Shown: positions 50,927 to 60,004, counted from the first letter of the stretch. The stretch is 64,000 bases of DNA from Paenibacillus macerans (GCF_900454495.1 NZ_UGSI01000001.1:3658001-3722000); one strand, 5' to 3'. Numbers and translations: made by a program. Notes: generated from the sequence alone by a model not told the origin.

Positions 50927-52078
50927 TTATCCGTAAATGCGGGGAACTCTTTGCCCGATCAGGCACACGACTTCATAATTGATTGTATCCATCAGTCCGG
51001 CCACTTCGTCGATGGCGATAAACGTCTCCCCTTCACCGCCGAACAGGGTTACGACATCGCCGATTTGCGCGCCGCCCACCGCAGTGATGTCGAGCATCGT
51101 CTGGTCCATGCACACGCGCCCGATGATCGGGACTCGCTTCCCGCGAACCAGCGCCGATCCCCGGTTGGAAAGCGCGCGCGACAATCCGTCCGCGTATCCG
51201 ACCGGCACGGTGGCGACCACGCGGTTCGCAGGAGCTTGATAAGTGCGGCCGTAACTGACGGTCCGGCCCGGCTCGATCGGCTGGATGGCGGTTATTTTCG
51301 TTTTAAGCTGCATCGCCTGACGCAGCGGGTAAGCCGAGGTGCGCAGCCGCTGTGCGGGATACAAGCCGTAAAGAGCGATGCCGACCCGGATCATGTCGAG
51401 ATGCATATGCGGAAAACGCATGGCGGCGGCGCTGTTGCAGCAATGCTTGAGCGGAACCGGCACGCCGGCGGCGTCCAGCGCCTCGATGCAGCGGCGGAAC
51501 CGCTCAAATTGCCGCTCGGTAAAATGGGCATCCGGTCCGTCCGCATCGGCGAAATGGGTAAACAGTCCCTCGAGCGTGATCCAGGGGCAAGACTGCGCTT
51601 GGCGGGCCAAATCAACGGCCGCCTCGATCGAGGTTAGCCCGATGCGGGTCATCCCCGTCTCCAGCTTGAGATGAATACAGGCCCGCCGCTGCTGCCGCTG
51701 GGCGCTGTCCATAATTTCGTCCAGCACTTCCTTCGTATACACGGTCATCGTAATATCATGCCGGATCGCGGTTTCGACGGCATGAGGCGGCGTGTACCCC
51801 AGCACGAGAACCGGCTCCCGGATGCCCGCCGCTCTTAATTGCAACGCCTCATCCACCAGCGCCACGCCCAAATACTCAGCGCCTGCCGCGATTGCGGCTT
51901 GCGCGGTTTGCACGGCCCCATGTCCGTAACCGTTCGCCTTGACCACGGCCATGACCCGGCAGCTTTCAGCCGCCTGCCGGCGGAACAGCTTCGTGTTATG
52001 GGCGACGGCCGCCAGGGAAACTTCCGCCCAAGTATCGCGATAACCGACGGTATTTGTGTTTTCTTTTACCGATATCAT
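50927..52078 (-). CDS. alr: Alanine racemase
   Basis: 383 residues, the normal length. The PLP-binding lysine is in VMAVVKANGYGHG near residue 43 and the catalytic Tyr in TVSYGRTYQAP near 268. HLKLETGMTRIG, GLFTHFADAD and VCMDQTMLDIT are further family signatures. The enzyme interconverts L- and D-alanine and supplies D-alanine for peptidoglycan. The ATG at 52078 follows AAAGAGG at seven bases. The frame opens earlier without a site. It is divergent from adeR and within 2 kb of ald, so this locus sits at the junction of alanine catabolism and wall synthesis. It may be a catabolic second racemase or the only one. The window cannot tell. Confidence 0.88.
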   Translation of the reverse strand: MISVKENTNTVGYRDTWAEVSLAAVAHNTKLFRRQAAESCRVMAVVKANGYGHGAVQTAQAAIAAGAEYLGVALVDEALQLRAAGIREPVLVLGYTPPHAVETAIRHDITMTVYTKEVLDEIMDSAQRQQRRACIHLKLETGMTRIGLTSIEAAVDLARQAQSCPWITLEGLFTHFADADGPDAHFTERQFERFRRCIEALDAAGVPVPLKHCCNSAAAMRFPHMHLDMIRVGIALYGLYPAQRLRTSAYPLRQAMQLKTKITAIQPIEPGRTVSYGRTYQAPANRVVATVPVGYADGLSRALSNRGSALVRGKRVPIIGRVCMDQTMLDITAVGGAQIGDVVTLFGGEGETFIAIDEVAGLMDTINYEVVCLIGQRVPRIYG

Positions 52079-52185
52079 GGAATGGCCTCTTTCCGTTTTG
52101 GGATTTGGAATCATATAATATTCCGCAATTAGAAATTTGAAATACGCAATAATCCGCTAATCTGGGAAACACGAAGGTGATGCCT

Positions 52186-53430
52186 ATGGGCCGAGAACCA
52201 ACTTTATTTGACTTTTACGCCGACAATCTGGAGATGCTGGCCGAAACGATCGGCGAGACGCTTGGCCGTCCCGTGACGATCGAGGACGCGAATCACCGGC
52301 TGGTCGCGTATAGCTCGCATGCCCCGGATACGGACCCCGCCAGGCTGGCGACCATCGTCGGGCGGCGCGTGCCCGATCAGGTCATCAGCAGCCTTTGGCA
52401 TGGCGGCGTCATCCGCTGTTTGCTGGAAAGCAATAAACCGGTGCGCATCGCCGCCATTCCCGACGTCGGGCTCAGCGAGCGGGTGGCGGTCGCCATCCGC
52501 TCCAACGCCGCGGTGATTGGCTTCATCTGGGTGCTTCAGGCGGGCAAGCCTTTCACCGATGAAGAGATGTCCTTGCTGGAGGCCGCGGCGTCCGCCGCAC
52601 GGAACAAGCTGGTGCAATGGCCCCTGCAGCGGCACAAGGAAGAAGCGGCGCACAAAGATTTTTTCTGGCAGCTGCTGACCGGACATATCCGGACCGAGGC
52701 CCATATTCGCGAGAAAGCCCAAAGCATCGGCATCGTCCTGCCGGCTCTTTTTTACATTGCCGTCCTGGAATTTACCCATACCATCGAAGAACGGCAACAG
52801 CAGCAAGCCCTCGAAAGCTTCGCTTCGTTCGCGGCCCATTGCCGCATCGTACTTTGCGTAAGCGATAAAAACCAACTGATCCTGCTGTCCGCTCCCACCG
52901 TGCACAAAACCAAAGCCGCGATCGGCCGCCAGCTCGAGCTCGCCGACGGAAATTTGCGGGCCCGGTTCGGAGCGCGTTATGCCGGACTGGCCAGCGGAAA
53001 TCTTTACGAAGAATACGGAAGACTGGAGACGAGCTACCGGGAAGCGCTGCTGCTGCTTCAAGTGAAGCGGCGTTTGCCGGAGGAAACGTCCCGCCTCCAT
53101 TATTATTCCGATCTGGGTTTTTACCGCTACTTGCCGCTGATCTGGGAAGAAGCCGGCAAGCACAGCTTCGAAAACGAAAGCCTGGCCAGGCTGCGCGCTT
53201 ATGACCGGGAGCATCACGGCGAGCTGGTTCATACGCTCGAGGTATTTCTAGCCTATGACAGCAATGTCAAAGCCGCCGCGGACGCGCTGCACGTTCACGC
53301 CAATACGTTAAATTACAGACTGAAACGAATCGGCGAGATCGGAGGCATCGACTTGACCGATATGGAGCAAAAAGTGACGCTCTACCTGGACTTCAAAACG
53401 GAGAAATTCGGCGGCGGCCGCGATTTGTGA
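52186..53430 (+). CDS. adeR: PucR/CdaR-type activator of alanine dehydrogenase
   Basis: 414 residues. An N-terminal GAF-like sensory region spans about 1-150 and a GGDEF-like middle region about 150-300. The C-terminal PucR HTH_30 lies at about 345-405 (LVHTLEVFLAYDSNVKAAADALHVHANTLNYRLKRIGEIGGIDLTD). The position directly upstream of ald matches B. subtilis AdeR (YukF), the alanine-responsive activator of ald. The ATG at 52186 follows AAGGTG at six bases. Alternatives at 52177 (GTG) and 52180 are less well spaced. The gap to ald is 172 bases and should contain the activated promoter. Confidence 0.82.
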   Translation: MGREPTLFDFYADNLEMLAETIGETLGRPVTIEDANHRLVAYSSHAPDTDPARLATIVGRRVPDQVISSLWHGGVIRCLLESNKPVRIAAIPDVGLSERVAVAIRSNAAVIGFIWVLQAGKPFTDEEMSLLEAAASAARNKLVQWPLQRHKEEAAHKDFFWQLLTGHIRTEAHIREKAQSIGIVLPALFYIAVLEFTHTIEERQQQQALESFASFAAHCRIVLCVSDKNQLILLSAPTVHKTKAAIGRQLELADGNLRARFGARYAGLASGNLYEEYGRLETSYREALLLLQVKRRLPEETSRLHYYSDLGFYRYLPLIWEEAGKHSFENESLARLRAYDREHHGELVHTLEVFLAYDSNVKAAADALHVHANTLNYRLKRIGEIGGIDLTDMEQKVTLYLDFKTEKFGGGRDL

Positions 53431-53602
53431 AATTGCACAAATCCGGCCCCTTTTTTTGTTGGATCTCCATAAACACAAAGAATTTCACCTGTCCTATACT
53501 GGTGTCAGATTAGTTTACAGCTATGCCGTTAAGGGAACAACTTATGACAAACCGGCATGTTTGTGTTAACTAAAGTGACGAACTGACGAGGAGGAAGACA
53601 AG

Positions 53603-54736
53603 ATGATCATCGGGGTCCCCAAAGAAATCAAAAACAACGAAAACCGGGTGGCGTTGACGCCTTCGGGCGCGTATTCGCTCGTTAGCGCAGGCCATCAAGT
53701 GTTTATTGAAAAAAACGCCGGCGCCGGCAGCGGCTTTACGGACGCCGAATACACCGCCGCGGGAGCCCGGCTGGTCGGGCAAGCCGCCGATGCCTGGTCG
53801 GCGGAGCTGGTCATTAAAGTGAAGGAGCCGCAACCTTCGGAATACGCTTATTTCCGTAAGGGTCTGATCCTGTTCACTTATTTGCATTTGGCGCCTGAGC
53901 CCGAACTGACGGCGGCGCTTCGTGACAAAGGGGTAACCGCCATCGCCTACGAAACCGTCGAGGTGAACAAAACGCTGCCGCTGCTGACGCCGATGAGCGA
54001 AGTTGCCGGTCGGATGGCCGTGCAGATCGGGGCGCAGTTTCTGGAGAAGCCTTACGGCGGCAAAGGAATCTTGCTCGGCGGAGTTCCCGGCGTGAAGCGC
54101 GGCAAAGTAACGATCATCGGCGGTGGCGTCGTCGGGACGAACGCGGCCAAAATCGCCGTCGGACTTGGCGCTGAGGTGACGATCATCGATGTGAACCCCG
54201 AACGGCTCCGCCAGTTGGACGATATTTTCGGCGCCCGCCTGCAAACGTTGATGTCCAACCCGCAGCATATCGCCGAGGCCGTGGAAGAATCGGACCTGGT
54301 GATCGGCGCGGTGCTGATTCCGGGCGCGAAGGCGCCAAAGCTGGTGCGGGAAAATATGGTCAAGGCGATGCGCCCGGGATCGGTGATCGTCGACGTGGCC
54401 ATCGACCAGGGCGGCATCTTCGAGACGGTCGACCGGATCACGACGCACTCCGATCCGACCTACGTCAAGCATGGCGTCGTTCACTACGCCGTCGCCAACA
54501 TGCCCGGCGCCGTGCCGCGGACATCGACGTACGCTCTGACCAACGCCACCCTGCCCTACGCGCTGGAGCTCGCCTCCAAGGGGCTCCACGCCGCGCTTAA
54601 CGACCGCCCCGCGCTGCGCCGCGGCGTGAACGTGGCGGGCGGCGCGATCACCTACGACTCCGTGGCGAGGGACCTGCACTATGACTACGTGCCTGTGGAG
54701 CAAGCGCTGGAGTTAAGCGGAAGCCTCGCGCGGTGA
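53603..54736 (+). CDS. ald: Alanine dehydrogenase
   Basis: 377 residues, the standard length. MIIGVPKEIKNNENRVALTP is the family N-terminus. The substrate-binding Lys is in ELVIKVKEPQPSEY near residue 74 and the catalytic His in LFTYLHLAPEPELT near 95. The NAD-binding fold is VTIIGGGVVGTNAAKIAVGLGAEVTIIDVN near 170-200. It oxidatively deaminates L-alanine to pyruvate and ammonia, and in Bacilli serves growth on alanine and sporulation or germination metabolism. The ATG follows GAGGAGG. The last 15 bases, including the stop, are the first copy of a 44-base repeat that is then repeated downstream five more times. Confidence 0.92.
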   Translation: MIIGVPKEIKNNENRVALTPSGAYSLVSAGHQVFIEKNAGAGSGFTDAEYTAAGARLVGQAADAWSAELVIKVKEPQPSEYAYFRKGLILFTYLHLAPEPELTAALRDKGVTAIAYETVEVNKTLPLLTPMSEVAGRMAVQIGAQFLEKPYGGKGILLGGVPGVKRGKVTIIGGGVVGTNAAKIAVGLGAEVTIIDVNPERLRQLDDIFGARLQTLMSNPQHIAEAVEESDLVIGAVLIPGAKAPKLVRENMVKAMRPGSVIVDVAIDQGGIFETVDRITTHSDPTYVKHGVVHYAVANMPGAVPRTSTYALTNATLPYALELASKGLHAALNDRPALRRGVNVAGGAITYDSVARDLHYDYVPVEQALELSGSLAR

Positions 54737-54985
54737 CGTACGGGGCTTCCGCCCTTGGGTGCTGGAGCCTCACGCGGTGACGTACGGGGCTTCCGCCCTT
54801 GGGTGCTGGAGTCTCGAGCGGTGACGTGCGGGACTTCCGCCGTGGGGCGTTGGAGTCTCGCGCGGTGACGCGCGGGACTTCCGCCGTGGGGCGTTGGAGT
54901 CTCGCGCGGTGACGCGCGGGACTTCCGCCGTGGGGCGTTGGAGTCTCGAGCGGTGACGCGCGGGGCTTCCGCCGTGGGGCGTTGG
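54722..54985. repeat. Six 44-base tandem repeats starting inside the 3' end of ald
   Basis: Units start at 54722, 54766, 54810, 54854, 54898 and 54942, each containing GCGGTGACG and GGGxCTTCCGCC. Unit 1 includes the last codons and stop of ald. Units 4 and 5 are virtually identical. Confidence 0.92.
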
Positions 54986-55037
54986 AGCCCCGCTGCGAGG
55001 TTACTCTAGCTCTATCAAGCACAGATTTCTAGGTTGA

Positions 55038-55245
55038 CCCCAAAAATAACGGCAAAAAATGTCGCTATTCCGACGATATTAGTTCATTTGAGGGAAATAG
55101 AGGCAATTTGTGTCGCTATTTTCCCCCATCGCAAGGAAATGTGCCCGTTCTGGACCATTCACAGGAAAAATAAGTACATAAAATTCCGCTAATGGAACGA
55201 ACATGCCAGAGCACCGGATAATAAGTACATAAAGTGCCGCTATTT
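55038..55245. repeat. Intergenic repeats with CGGCA/TGCCG arms
   Basis: AACGGCAAAAAATGTCGCTATT, GGCAATTTGTGTCGCTATTTT (split here by variation) and two AATAAGTACATAAA copies ending in CCGCTA. They resemble 22360-22560. No gene was found in 55000-55520. Confidence 0.55.
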
Positions 55246-55520
55246 TGATGGCTGACAGCCGGTCGTGTCGGTAGCCGACTATCAAGCACCGATTTCTAAA
55301 CTAATTTCTAAACTAATTTCTAAACCGGGCCCGTAAATTTACTGCTACCCTCCTCTTTTTGCCTTTCCTTCGAAAACAAGCGGACTAATTGCACAAATTT
55401 GCACTTAATCGGACAACGTGGCAGCATTTCCGGATAGGTAGCGGTATGTTGTTTTTCAACTAGTTCTTCAACCATAGCGACCTGAAGCGAGAAGCGGGCG
55501 CACTTGATCGGGTGATCGCT

Positions 55521-55764
55521 TTACCACACGTTCGATGGAGTAATCTACTTTGCCATTCGCTCAACGGGTAATCACTCTGCTACACGCTTGTTGGGGGAAT
55601 CGCACTGCCACACGTTCGATGGAGTAATCTACTTTGCTACACGTTTGAGGGAGTGATCCCTCTACCACAGCCTGATGAAGTGGTGGTCTACTTTGCTGCA
55701 CGCTCGACGGACTAATCGCACTGCCCGCTCTGCCACACGCTTGGCGGAGTGGTTGCCTTGCCGC
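55521..55764. repeat. Degenerate 26-37-base array, about eight units
   Basis: Units resemble CACACGTTCGATGGAGTAAT followed by CTACTTTGC, with the first and fourth almost identical. The array runs up to the end of the aminotransferase gene. Confidence 0.75.
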
Positions 55765-55774
55765 CCCGCAGCGA

Positions 55775-56962
55775 TCAGATCACGCCGGCGCCAATGCCTA
55801 GACGGCGCATCAGGGGCTCCATCCGCTCCAGCGCCATGTACAGGCTTTGCGTTCCCGCCGCGTAGGAGAAGCGGATATGCCCTTCGCCGCCCGCGCCAAA
55901 CACATGGCCGGGGACGGCGGCAACGCCCGCTTCCCGGAGCAGCAGCTCGGCGAACTCAGCGGAGCCGAGTCCCGTGTGCACGATGGAAGGAAACGCGTAG
56001 AAGGCGCCCCGCGGCTCATGGCAAGGGAGGCCGAGCTCCCGCAGCCCTTGGACGAAGCTGCGCCGGCGCCGGTCGAACGTTTCCTTCATCCGCTCCTTCG
56101 CCTCGAGGCCGTGGCGCAGCGAGGCGAGCGCGGCTACCTGGCCGAGCGTCGGCGCACACATCGCCGTATACTGGTGGATTTTGAGCATGCCGGCCATCAG
56201 GTCACGGTTGCCGCAAGCAACGTAACCGACACGCCAGCCCGTCATGGCAAACGCTTTGGAAAAACCGCTGACCACCACCGTGCGTTCCTTCATCCCGGGC
56301 AGCGAAGCGATGCTGAAGTGCTTCCGGCCGTAAGTCAATTCGGCGTAGACTTCGTCCGAGATGACGATCAGGTCGTGTTTGATCGCCAGCTCCGCCACCG
56401 GACGCCAATCCTCTTCCGTCATGATGGCACCTGTCGGATTTCCCGGGAAATTGACGATCAATACTTTGGAACGAGGCGTGATCCGCTTGGCTAAAGCGGC
56501 TGCAGTCAGTTTAAACCTCTGCGCGGCCATCGTTTCCACCTCGACCACGTTTCCGCCGCAAAATTGCGCGATTGACGGATAAGCTACATAGCCCGGGGCC
56601 GGAATAAGAATTTCATCCCCGGGGACCGTGCAGGCCCGAAGCGCCAGATCAACGGCTTCGCTGCTGCCCACGGTTATCATTATTTCGCTTTCCGGTTCGT
56701 ATCCCAAGCCAAAGCTCTCCTTCAAATAACCGGCAAGCGCTTCTCTCAACTCCGCCATACCGCTGTTCGCCGTATACCCCGTCCGCCCTTCGTTCAACGC
56801 CCGAACGCAAGCTTCACGCACCGGCTCCGGCACGGTGAAATCAGGTTCTCCTACGCCAAGCCGAATCGTATCGGCCCTTTCCCCGCTCAAATCAAAATAT
56901 TTCCGGATGCCGGACGGCGGCACCTGCCGTACCTGCGGGGCGATCCAATCCCGGGACATCAT
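55775..56962 (-). CDS. Class I/II PLP-dependent aminotransferase
   Basis: 395 residues, fold type I. GVGEPDFTVPEPV near the N-terminus, YTANSGMAELREALAGYL near 75, VNFPGNPTGAIM near 175, VISDEVYAELTYG near 205 and the PLP lysine in VVSGFSKAFAMTGWRVGY near 240 are typical of the aspartate/aromatic (PatA-like) group. The amino donor is not readable. Given its position, alanine is a candidate. The start ATG at 56962 follows GGAGG at seven bases, and the ddl stop TGA lies within the ATGATG, so the two are translationally coupled. A long upstream frame (to 57391) overlaps ddl repeats and is not coding. Confidence 0.85.
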   Translation of the reverse strand: MMSRDWIAPQVRQVPPSGIRKYFDLSGERADTIRLGVGEPDFTVPEPVREACVRALNEGRTGYTANSGMAELREALAGYLKESFGLGYEPESEIMITVGSSEAVDLALRACTVPGDEILIPAPGYVAYPSIAQFCGGNVVEVETMAAQRFKLTAAALAKRITPRSKVLIVNFPGNPTGAIMTEEDWRPVAELAIKHDLIVISDEVYAELTYGRKHFSIASLPGMKERTVVVSGFSKAFAMTGWRVGYVACGNRDLMAGMLKIHQYTAMCAPTLGQVAALASLRHGLEAKERMKETFDRRRRSFVQGLRELGLPCHEPRGAFYAFPSIVHTGLGSAEFAELLLREAGVAAVPGHVFGAGGEGHIRFSYAAGTQSLYMALERMEPLMRRLGIGAGVI

Positions 56963-58146
56963 GACAGCACCTCCAACCGAATTTTTCCGTCCTCGGGGAA
57001 CGGCTTTGGCCAACTTGCTTCTTTCAACGCTGGTATCGCCTGCTTTTCCGCTTCTTCCGAAGCTGGTATCGCCTGCCTTACCGCTTTTTTCAACGCTGGT
57101 GCCGCCTTCTTTACCACTTCTTCCAACGTTGGTATCGCTTGCCTTACCGCTTCTTTCGTAGCTGGTGCCGCCTGTATGGGGGGTTCCGCCAAAAACGACG
57201 CCGCCCCGCCTCTTCGTTCCAGCAGCGACAGCCCGATGATGCGGTCCAGCAGTTCCGCATAGGTTATCCCGGCTGCCAACGCGCTTTTGGGCAGCAGGCT
57301 GGTTGCCGTCATCCCCGGCAAAGTGTTCACTTCCAGCACATACGGCACGCCGTCCTTCAGGATCATGTCGATTCGCGCATAAACGCCGCACTTCAGCATC
57401 CGATAACAGGCGAGCGCCATATCACGCACGCGCGCCTCCACCTCGGAAGGCAAAACGATCGGCTGCTCCTCCGCCCCGCCCACACTGTATTTAGCGCGAT
57501 AATCGAACCATGCCGCTCCATTCGCCCGGATTCCTAAAATCGGCAGCAGCTCTCCCCCTAAAACGGAGCAGGTGATCTCCTGGCCGTGAACCATGGATTC
57601 CACCACCACCGACCGATCCCAGCGAAAAGCCTCCTCAAGCGCGGCGCGCAGCTCTCCTTCATCATCAACCCGCCGCACCCCGATGCTGGAGCCGCCGCCG
57701 TTGGGTTTTACGAATAAGGGATAGGCCAGAGCCGAATCCGGACTCCCGTTCCCACGGCTGCCGCCGGACGCAGCCGACGCTTCGCTCCATGACGAGCGCT
57801 CAAGGCAGACCCAATCCGGCGTAGCGATCCCTTCGGCCCGCAGCAGCCGCTTCGACAAATCCTTATCCATACACAGGCTGCTGGCCAAAACGCCGCTGCC
57901 GGAGTAAGGAATGCCCAGCGTCTCCAACACGCCCTGCACCGTCCCGTCCTCGCCAAAAGCACCATGCAAAGCGAGAAGCGCAAAATCAATCTCCCTCACT
58001 TTATCGATCAACTCTTCCCGGCGGGAAATCTCGATCGGCAGCACCTCATATTTACGGCGGTCCAAATGAACCGCCATTTCCTTGCCGGTCATCCGTGAAA
58101 CTTCACGTTCCGAGGAGACGCCGCCCATAATAACGCCTACCCTCAT
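56959..58146 (-). CDS. ddl: D-alanine--D-alanine ligase with a repeat-bearing C-terminal tail
   Basis: 395 residues. The catalytic ATP-grasp body fills about residues 1-310: MRVGVIMGGVSSEREVS, LALHGAFGEDGTVQGVLE, YPLFVKPNGGGSSIGVRRV, VYARIDMILKDGVPYVLEVNTLPGMTATSLLPK. That is the normal size of the short Ddl type. An extra tail of about 80 residues consists of eleven-residue units such as KEAVRQAIPAL, encoded by 33-base repeats. The tail is Lys/Glu/Ala-rich and could be helical. The enzyme joins two D-alanines for peptidoglycan. It is followed by, and coupled to, an aminotransferase gene, and preceded by a MocR-type regulator. Confidence 0.87.
   Translation of the reverse strand: MRVGVIMGGVSSEREVSRMTGKEMAVHLDRRKYEVLPIEISRREELIDKVREIDFALLALHGAFGEDGTVQGVLETLGIPYSGSGVLASSLCMDKDLSKRLLRAEGIATPDWVCLERSSWSEASAASGGSRGNGSPDSALAYPLFVKPNGGGSSIGVRRVDDEGELRAALEEAFRWDRSVVVESMVHGQEITCSVLGGELLPILGIRANGAAWFDYRAKYSVGGAEEQPIVLPSEVEARVRDMALACYRMLKCGVYARIDMILKDGVPYVLEVNTLPGMTATSLLPKSALAAGITYAELLDRIIGLSLLERRGGAASFLAEPPIQAAPATKEAVRQAIPTLEEVVKKAAPALKKAVRQAIPASEEAEKQAIPALKEASWPKPFPEDGKIRLEVLS
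57015..57176. repeat. In-frame 33-base tandem repeats at the 3' end of ddl
   Basis: Five degenerate units encoding KEAVRQAIPAL-type undecapeptides on the minus strand. The unit length keeps the frame. Confidence 0.82.
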
Positions 58147-58274
58147 CCCTCATCGCTCCTTTAACCCTCGTTGATTTCACGCCATCCGGCGCCGCTTCGC
58201 AACTCTATAAGTCGAACTTAAGTCGAACTATTGATTTTACGTGACAGGGCAGCCGTGCGAAATGTTCCTACGAT

Positions 58275-58440
58275 GCACCTGCCGTGTCCCTTCGCGCATT
58301 TGCCGTGTACCCGCCGCGCACTTGCCGTGTACCCGCCGCGCACTTGCCGTGTACCCCCGCGCACTTGCCGTGTACCCACGCGCACTTGCCCGTGTACCCC
58401 CCGCGCGCTTGCCCGTGTACCCGCCGCGCACCTGTCGCTG
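58275..58440. repeat. 21-22-base GC-rich tandem array between ddlR and ddl
   Basis: About eight units of CGTGTACCCGCCGCGCACTTGC with small changes, ending next to the ddlR stop. It fills half of the 295-base gap upstream of ddl. A promoter was not identified there. Confidence 0.88.
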
Positions 58441-58441
58441 G

Positions 58442-59914
58442 CTACATCATTCCGGCCGCGGTTTCCCCGATGATGCGGATGCCCTTCCCGATATCTTCAT
58501 CGCTCACCCGCGAGAAGCCGATCCGCATCGTATTCCTGCCCCCGCCGTCGGCATAAAACATATCCCCGGGCGTAAAAATCACGCCTTGACGGGAACACGC
58601 CTCAAGCAGCTCCCACACGTCAAACCCTTCCGCGAATTCGACGAACAGGTGCAGCCCGCCGCTGCCGGAGAGCCGGGAGTACGGGATAAACCGCTCGCAG
58701 CATGCCTTCGTCCATTCGTATTTCCGTTTATATTCCGCCCGCGCTTTTTTCAAATATTTATCCAGATGGCCGTTTTGCAAATACTGATAAAGCACCGACT
58801 GGTCCAGGGTCGAGGTATGGATGCTGCGCGCCCGCTTCACGCTTTCCAGCACATCGACCAGCTCCCGGTCCGCCAGCACCCAGCCGACGCGCATCCCCGG
58901 GAACAGCACCTTGGAGAAGCTGCCCAGGTACACCACGCTGTTCCCTTGACCCGCCATGGCGATCAGCGGCGCCACATGCGAGCCGGAATAACGCAGCTCC
59001 TCGTTGAAGCCGTCTTCGATCACCGGCACCCGGTATCGCGCGAACATCTCCAGCATGGCCAGCCTTTTCTCCGCCGAAGTGACGATCCCGGTCGGATTAT
59101 GGTAAGAAGGGACCAAATAAGCGCAATCGTAGGGCCGCTGCGCCAAAGCTTTTTCCAAGCCCTTCAGGTCCATCCCGTCCTGCTCCATCGGAATGCCCGT
59201 AATCTCGAAGCCGTGCATCCGCAAATTTTTGATCGCCGTATGGTGCGTCGGATTTTCGCATATCACCGCTCCCCCAGGCTTCCCGCCGATCGAGGACAAC
59301 ACGATGTCGAGCCCCTCGGTAAAACCGCTGGTGATCAGCATATCTTTACCCGCCAGGCCGACGCCCTTACGCTCCATATACTGCAGCAAAACGTCGATCA
59401 GCGGCTTATAACCCTTGGCATAACCGTAATTAAGCAGCACGTTGCCTTCAATCGCCATCCGGTCCAAAAAAGCGCGCTTCACATGATCCAAATCAAACAG
59501 CTTCTCATCAGGGGCAATGCTGGTGAACGAAATCGTTCCTTTCTCCGCCCGGATGCCGCGTTTTCGGCGTTTCATATGATCGAGCTCCACCGCCAGCCGC
59601 GCCCCGCCGTTCAAGCGTTCCAACCAGTCCACCTTCCACGGCGGCACGGTATCCGCGGCCGAAGCCAAAGCGGCGGCATCCGGGGCCACGAAACTGCCCT
59701 GGCCCGACACAGCGTAGATGTAGCCTTCTTCCTCCAGGGCTTCATAGGCGGAGATGACGCTGTTGCGGCTGACCGCAAGCAGCCCCGCCAGCTCCCGCGT
59801 CGACGGCAGGCGCTGATCCGGCTGCAGCGCTCCTTTGGCAATCAGCCCTTTGATATAATCCTTCACCTGAACGTAGACCGGACGGTCCGCGGTCAGCTTC
59901 AACTCGTTAAACAT
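58442..59914 (-). CDS. ddlR: MocR-family PLP-binding regulator, probable DdlR
   Basis: 490 residues. A GntR-type winged helix (about 8-75: PVYVQVKDYIKGLIAKGALQPDQRLPSTRELAGLLAVSRNSVISAYEALEEEGYIYAVSGQGSFV) is fused to a fold type I aminotransferase-like domain (about 110-485) with VPSYHNPTGIV, VIEDGFNEELRY and a PLP-lysine region YLGSFSKVLFPGMRVGW. MocR proteins use PLP adducts as signals, not for catalysis. In Brevibacillus brevis a MocR protein called DdlR controls ddl, and this gene lies just upstream of ddl on the same strand. The assignment rests on position and family. Confidence 0.8.
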   Translation of the reverse strand: MFNELKLTADRPVYVQVKDYIKGLIAKGALQPDQRLPSTRELAGLLAVSRNSVISAYEALEEEGYIYAVSGQGSFVAPDAAALASAADTVPPWKVDWLERLNGGARLAVELDHMKRRKRGIRAEKGTISFTSIAPDEKLFDLDHVKRAFLDRMAIEGNVLLNYGYAKGYKPLIDVLLQYMERKGVGLAGKDMLITSGFTEGLDIVLSSIGGKPGGAVICENPTHHTAIKNLRMHGFEITGIPMEQDGMDLKGLEKALAQRPYDCAYLVPSYHNPTGIVTSAEKRLAMLEMFARYRVPVIEDGFNEELRYSGSHVAPLIAMAGQGNSVVYLGSFSKVLFPGMRVGWVLADRELVDVLESVKRARSIHTSTLDQSVLYQYLQNGHLDKYLKKARAEYKRKYEWTKACCERFIPYSRLSGSGGLHLFVEFAEGFDVWELLEACSRQGVIFTPGDMFYADGGGRNTMRIGFSRVSDEDIGKGIRIIGETAAGMM

Positions 59915-59959
59915 CGGTTCATCGCCCCCAACCTCATGATGACATCCTTATCCGAAAAA

Positions 59960-60004
59960 TAAAAGAACCACCGTCCCGCGATTTTGTTCGGGAGGTGGTT
60001 CCTT
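59960..60004 (-). terminator. Terminator of htpG
   Basis: GGAACCACCTCCCG pairs with CGGGACGGTGGTTC around an AT-rich loop; on the minus strand TTTTATTTTTC follows. It starts 21 bases after the htpG stop. Confidence 0.8.

Noticed and set aside
54722..55764. Possible CRISPR array
   Set aside because: Repeats are directly adjacent with no unique spacers, unit sizes vary, and no cas genes are present.
56963..57391. Upstream extension of the aminotransferase reading frame with Ser/Gly/Lys repeats
   Set aside because: It overlaps the ddl repeat region in another frame, and the GGAGG-led ATG at 56962 starts the conserved fold.
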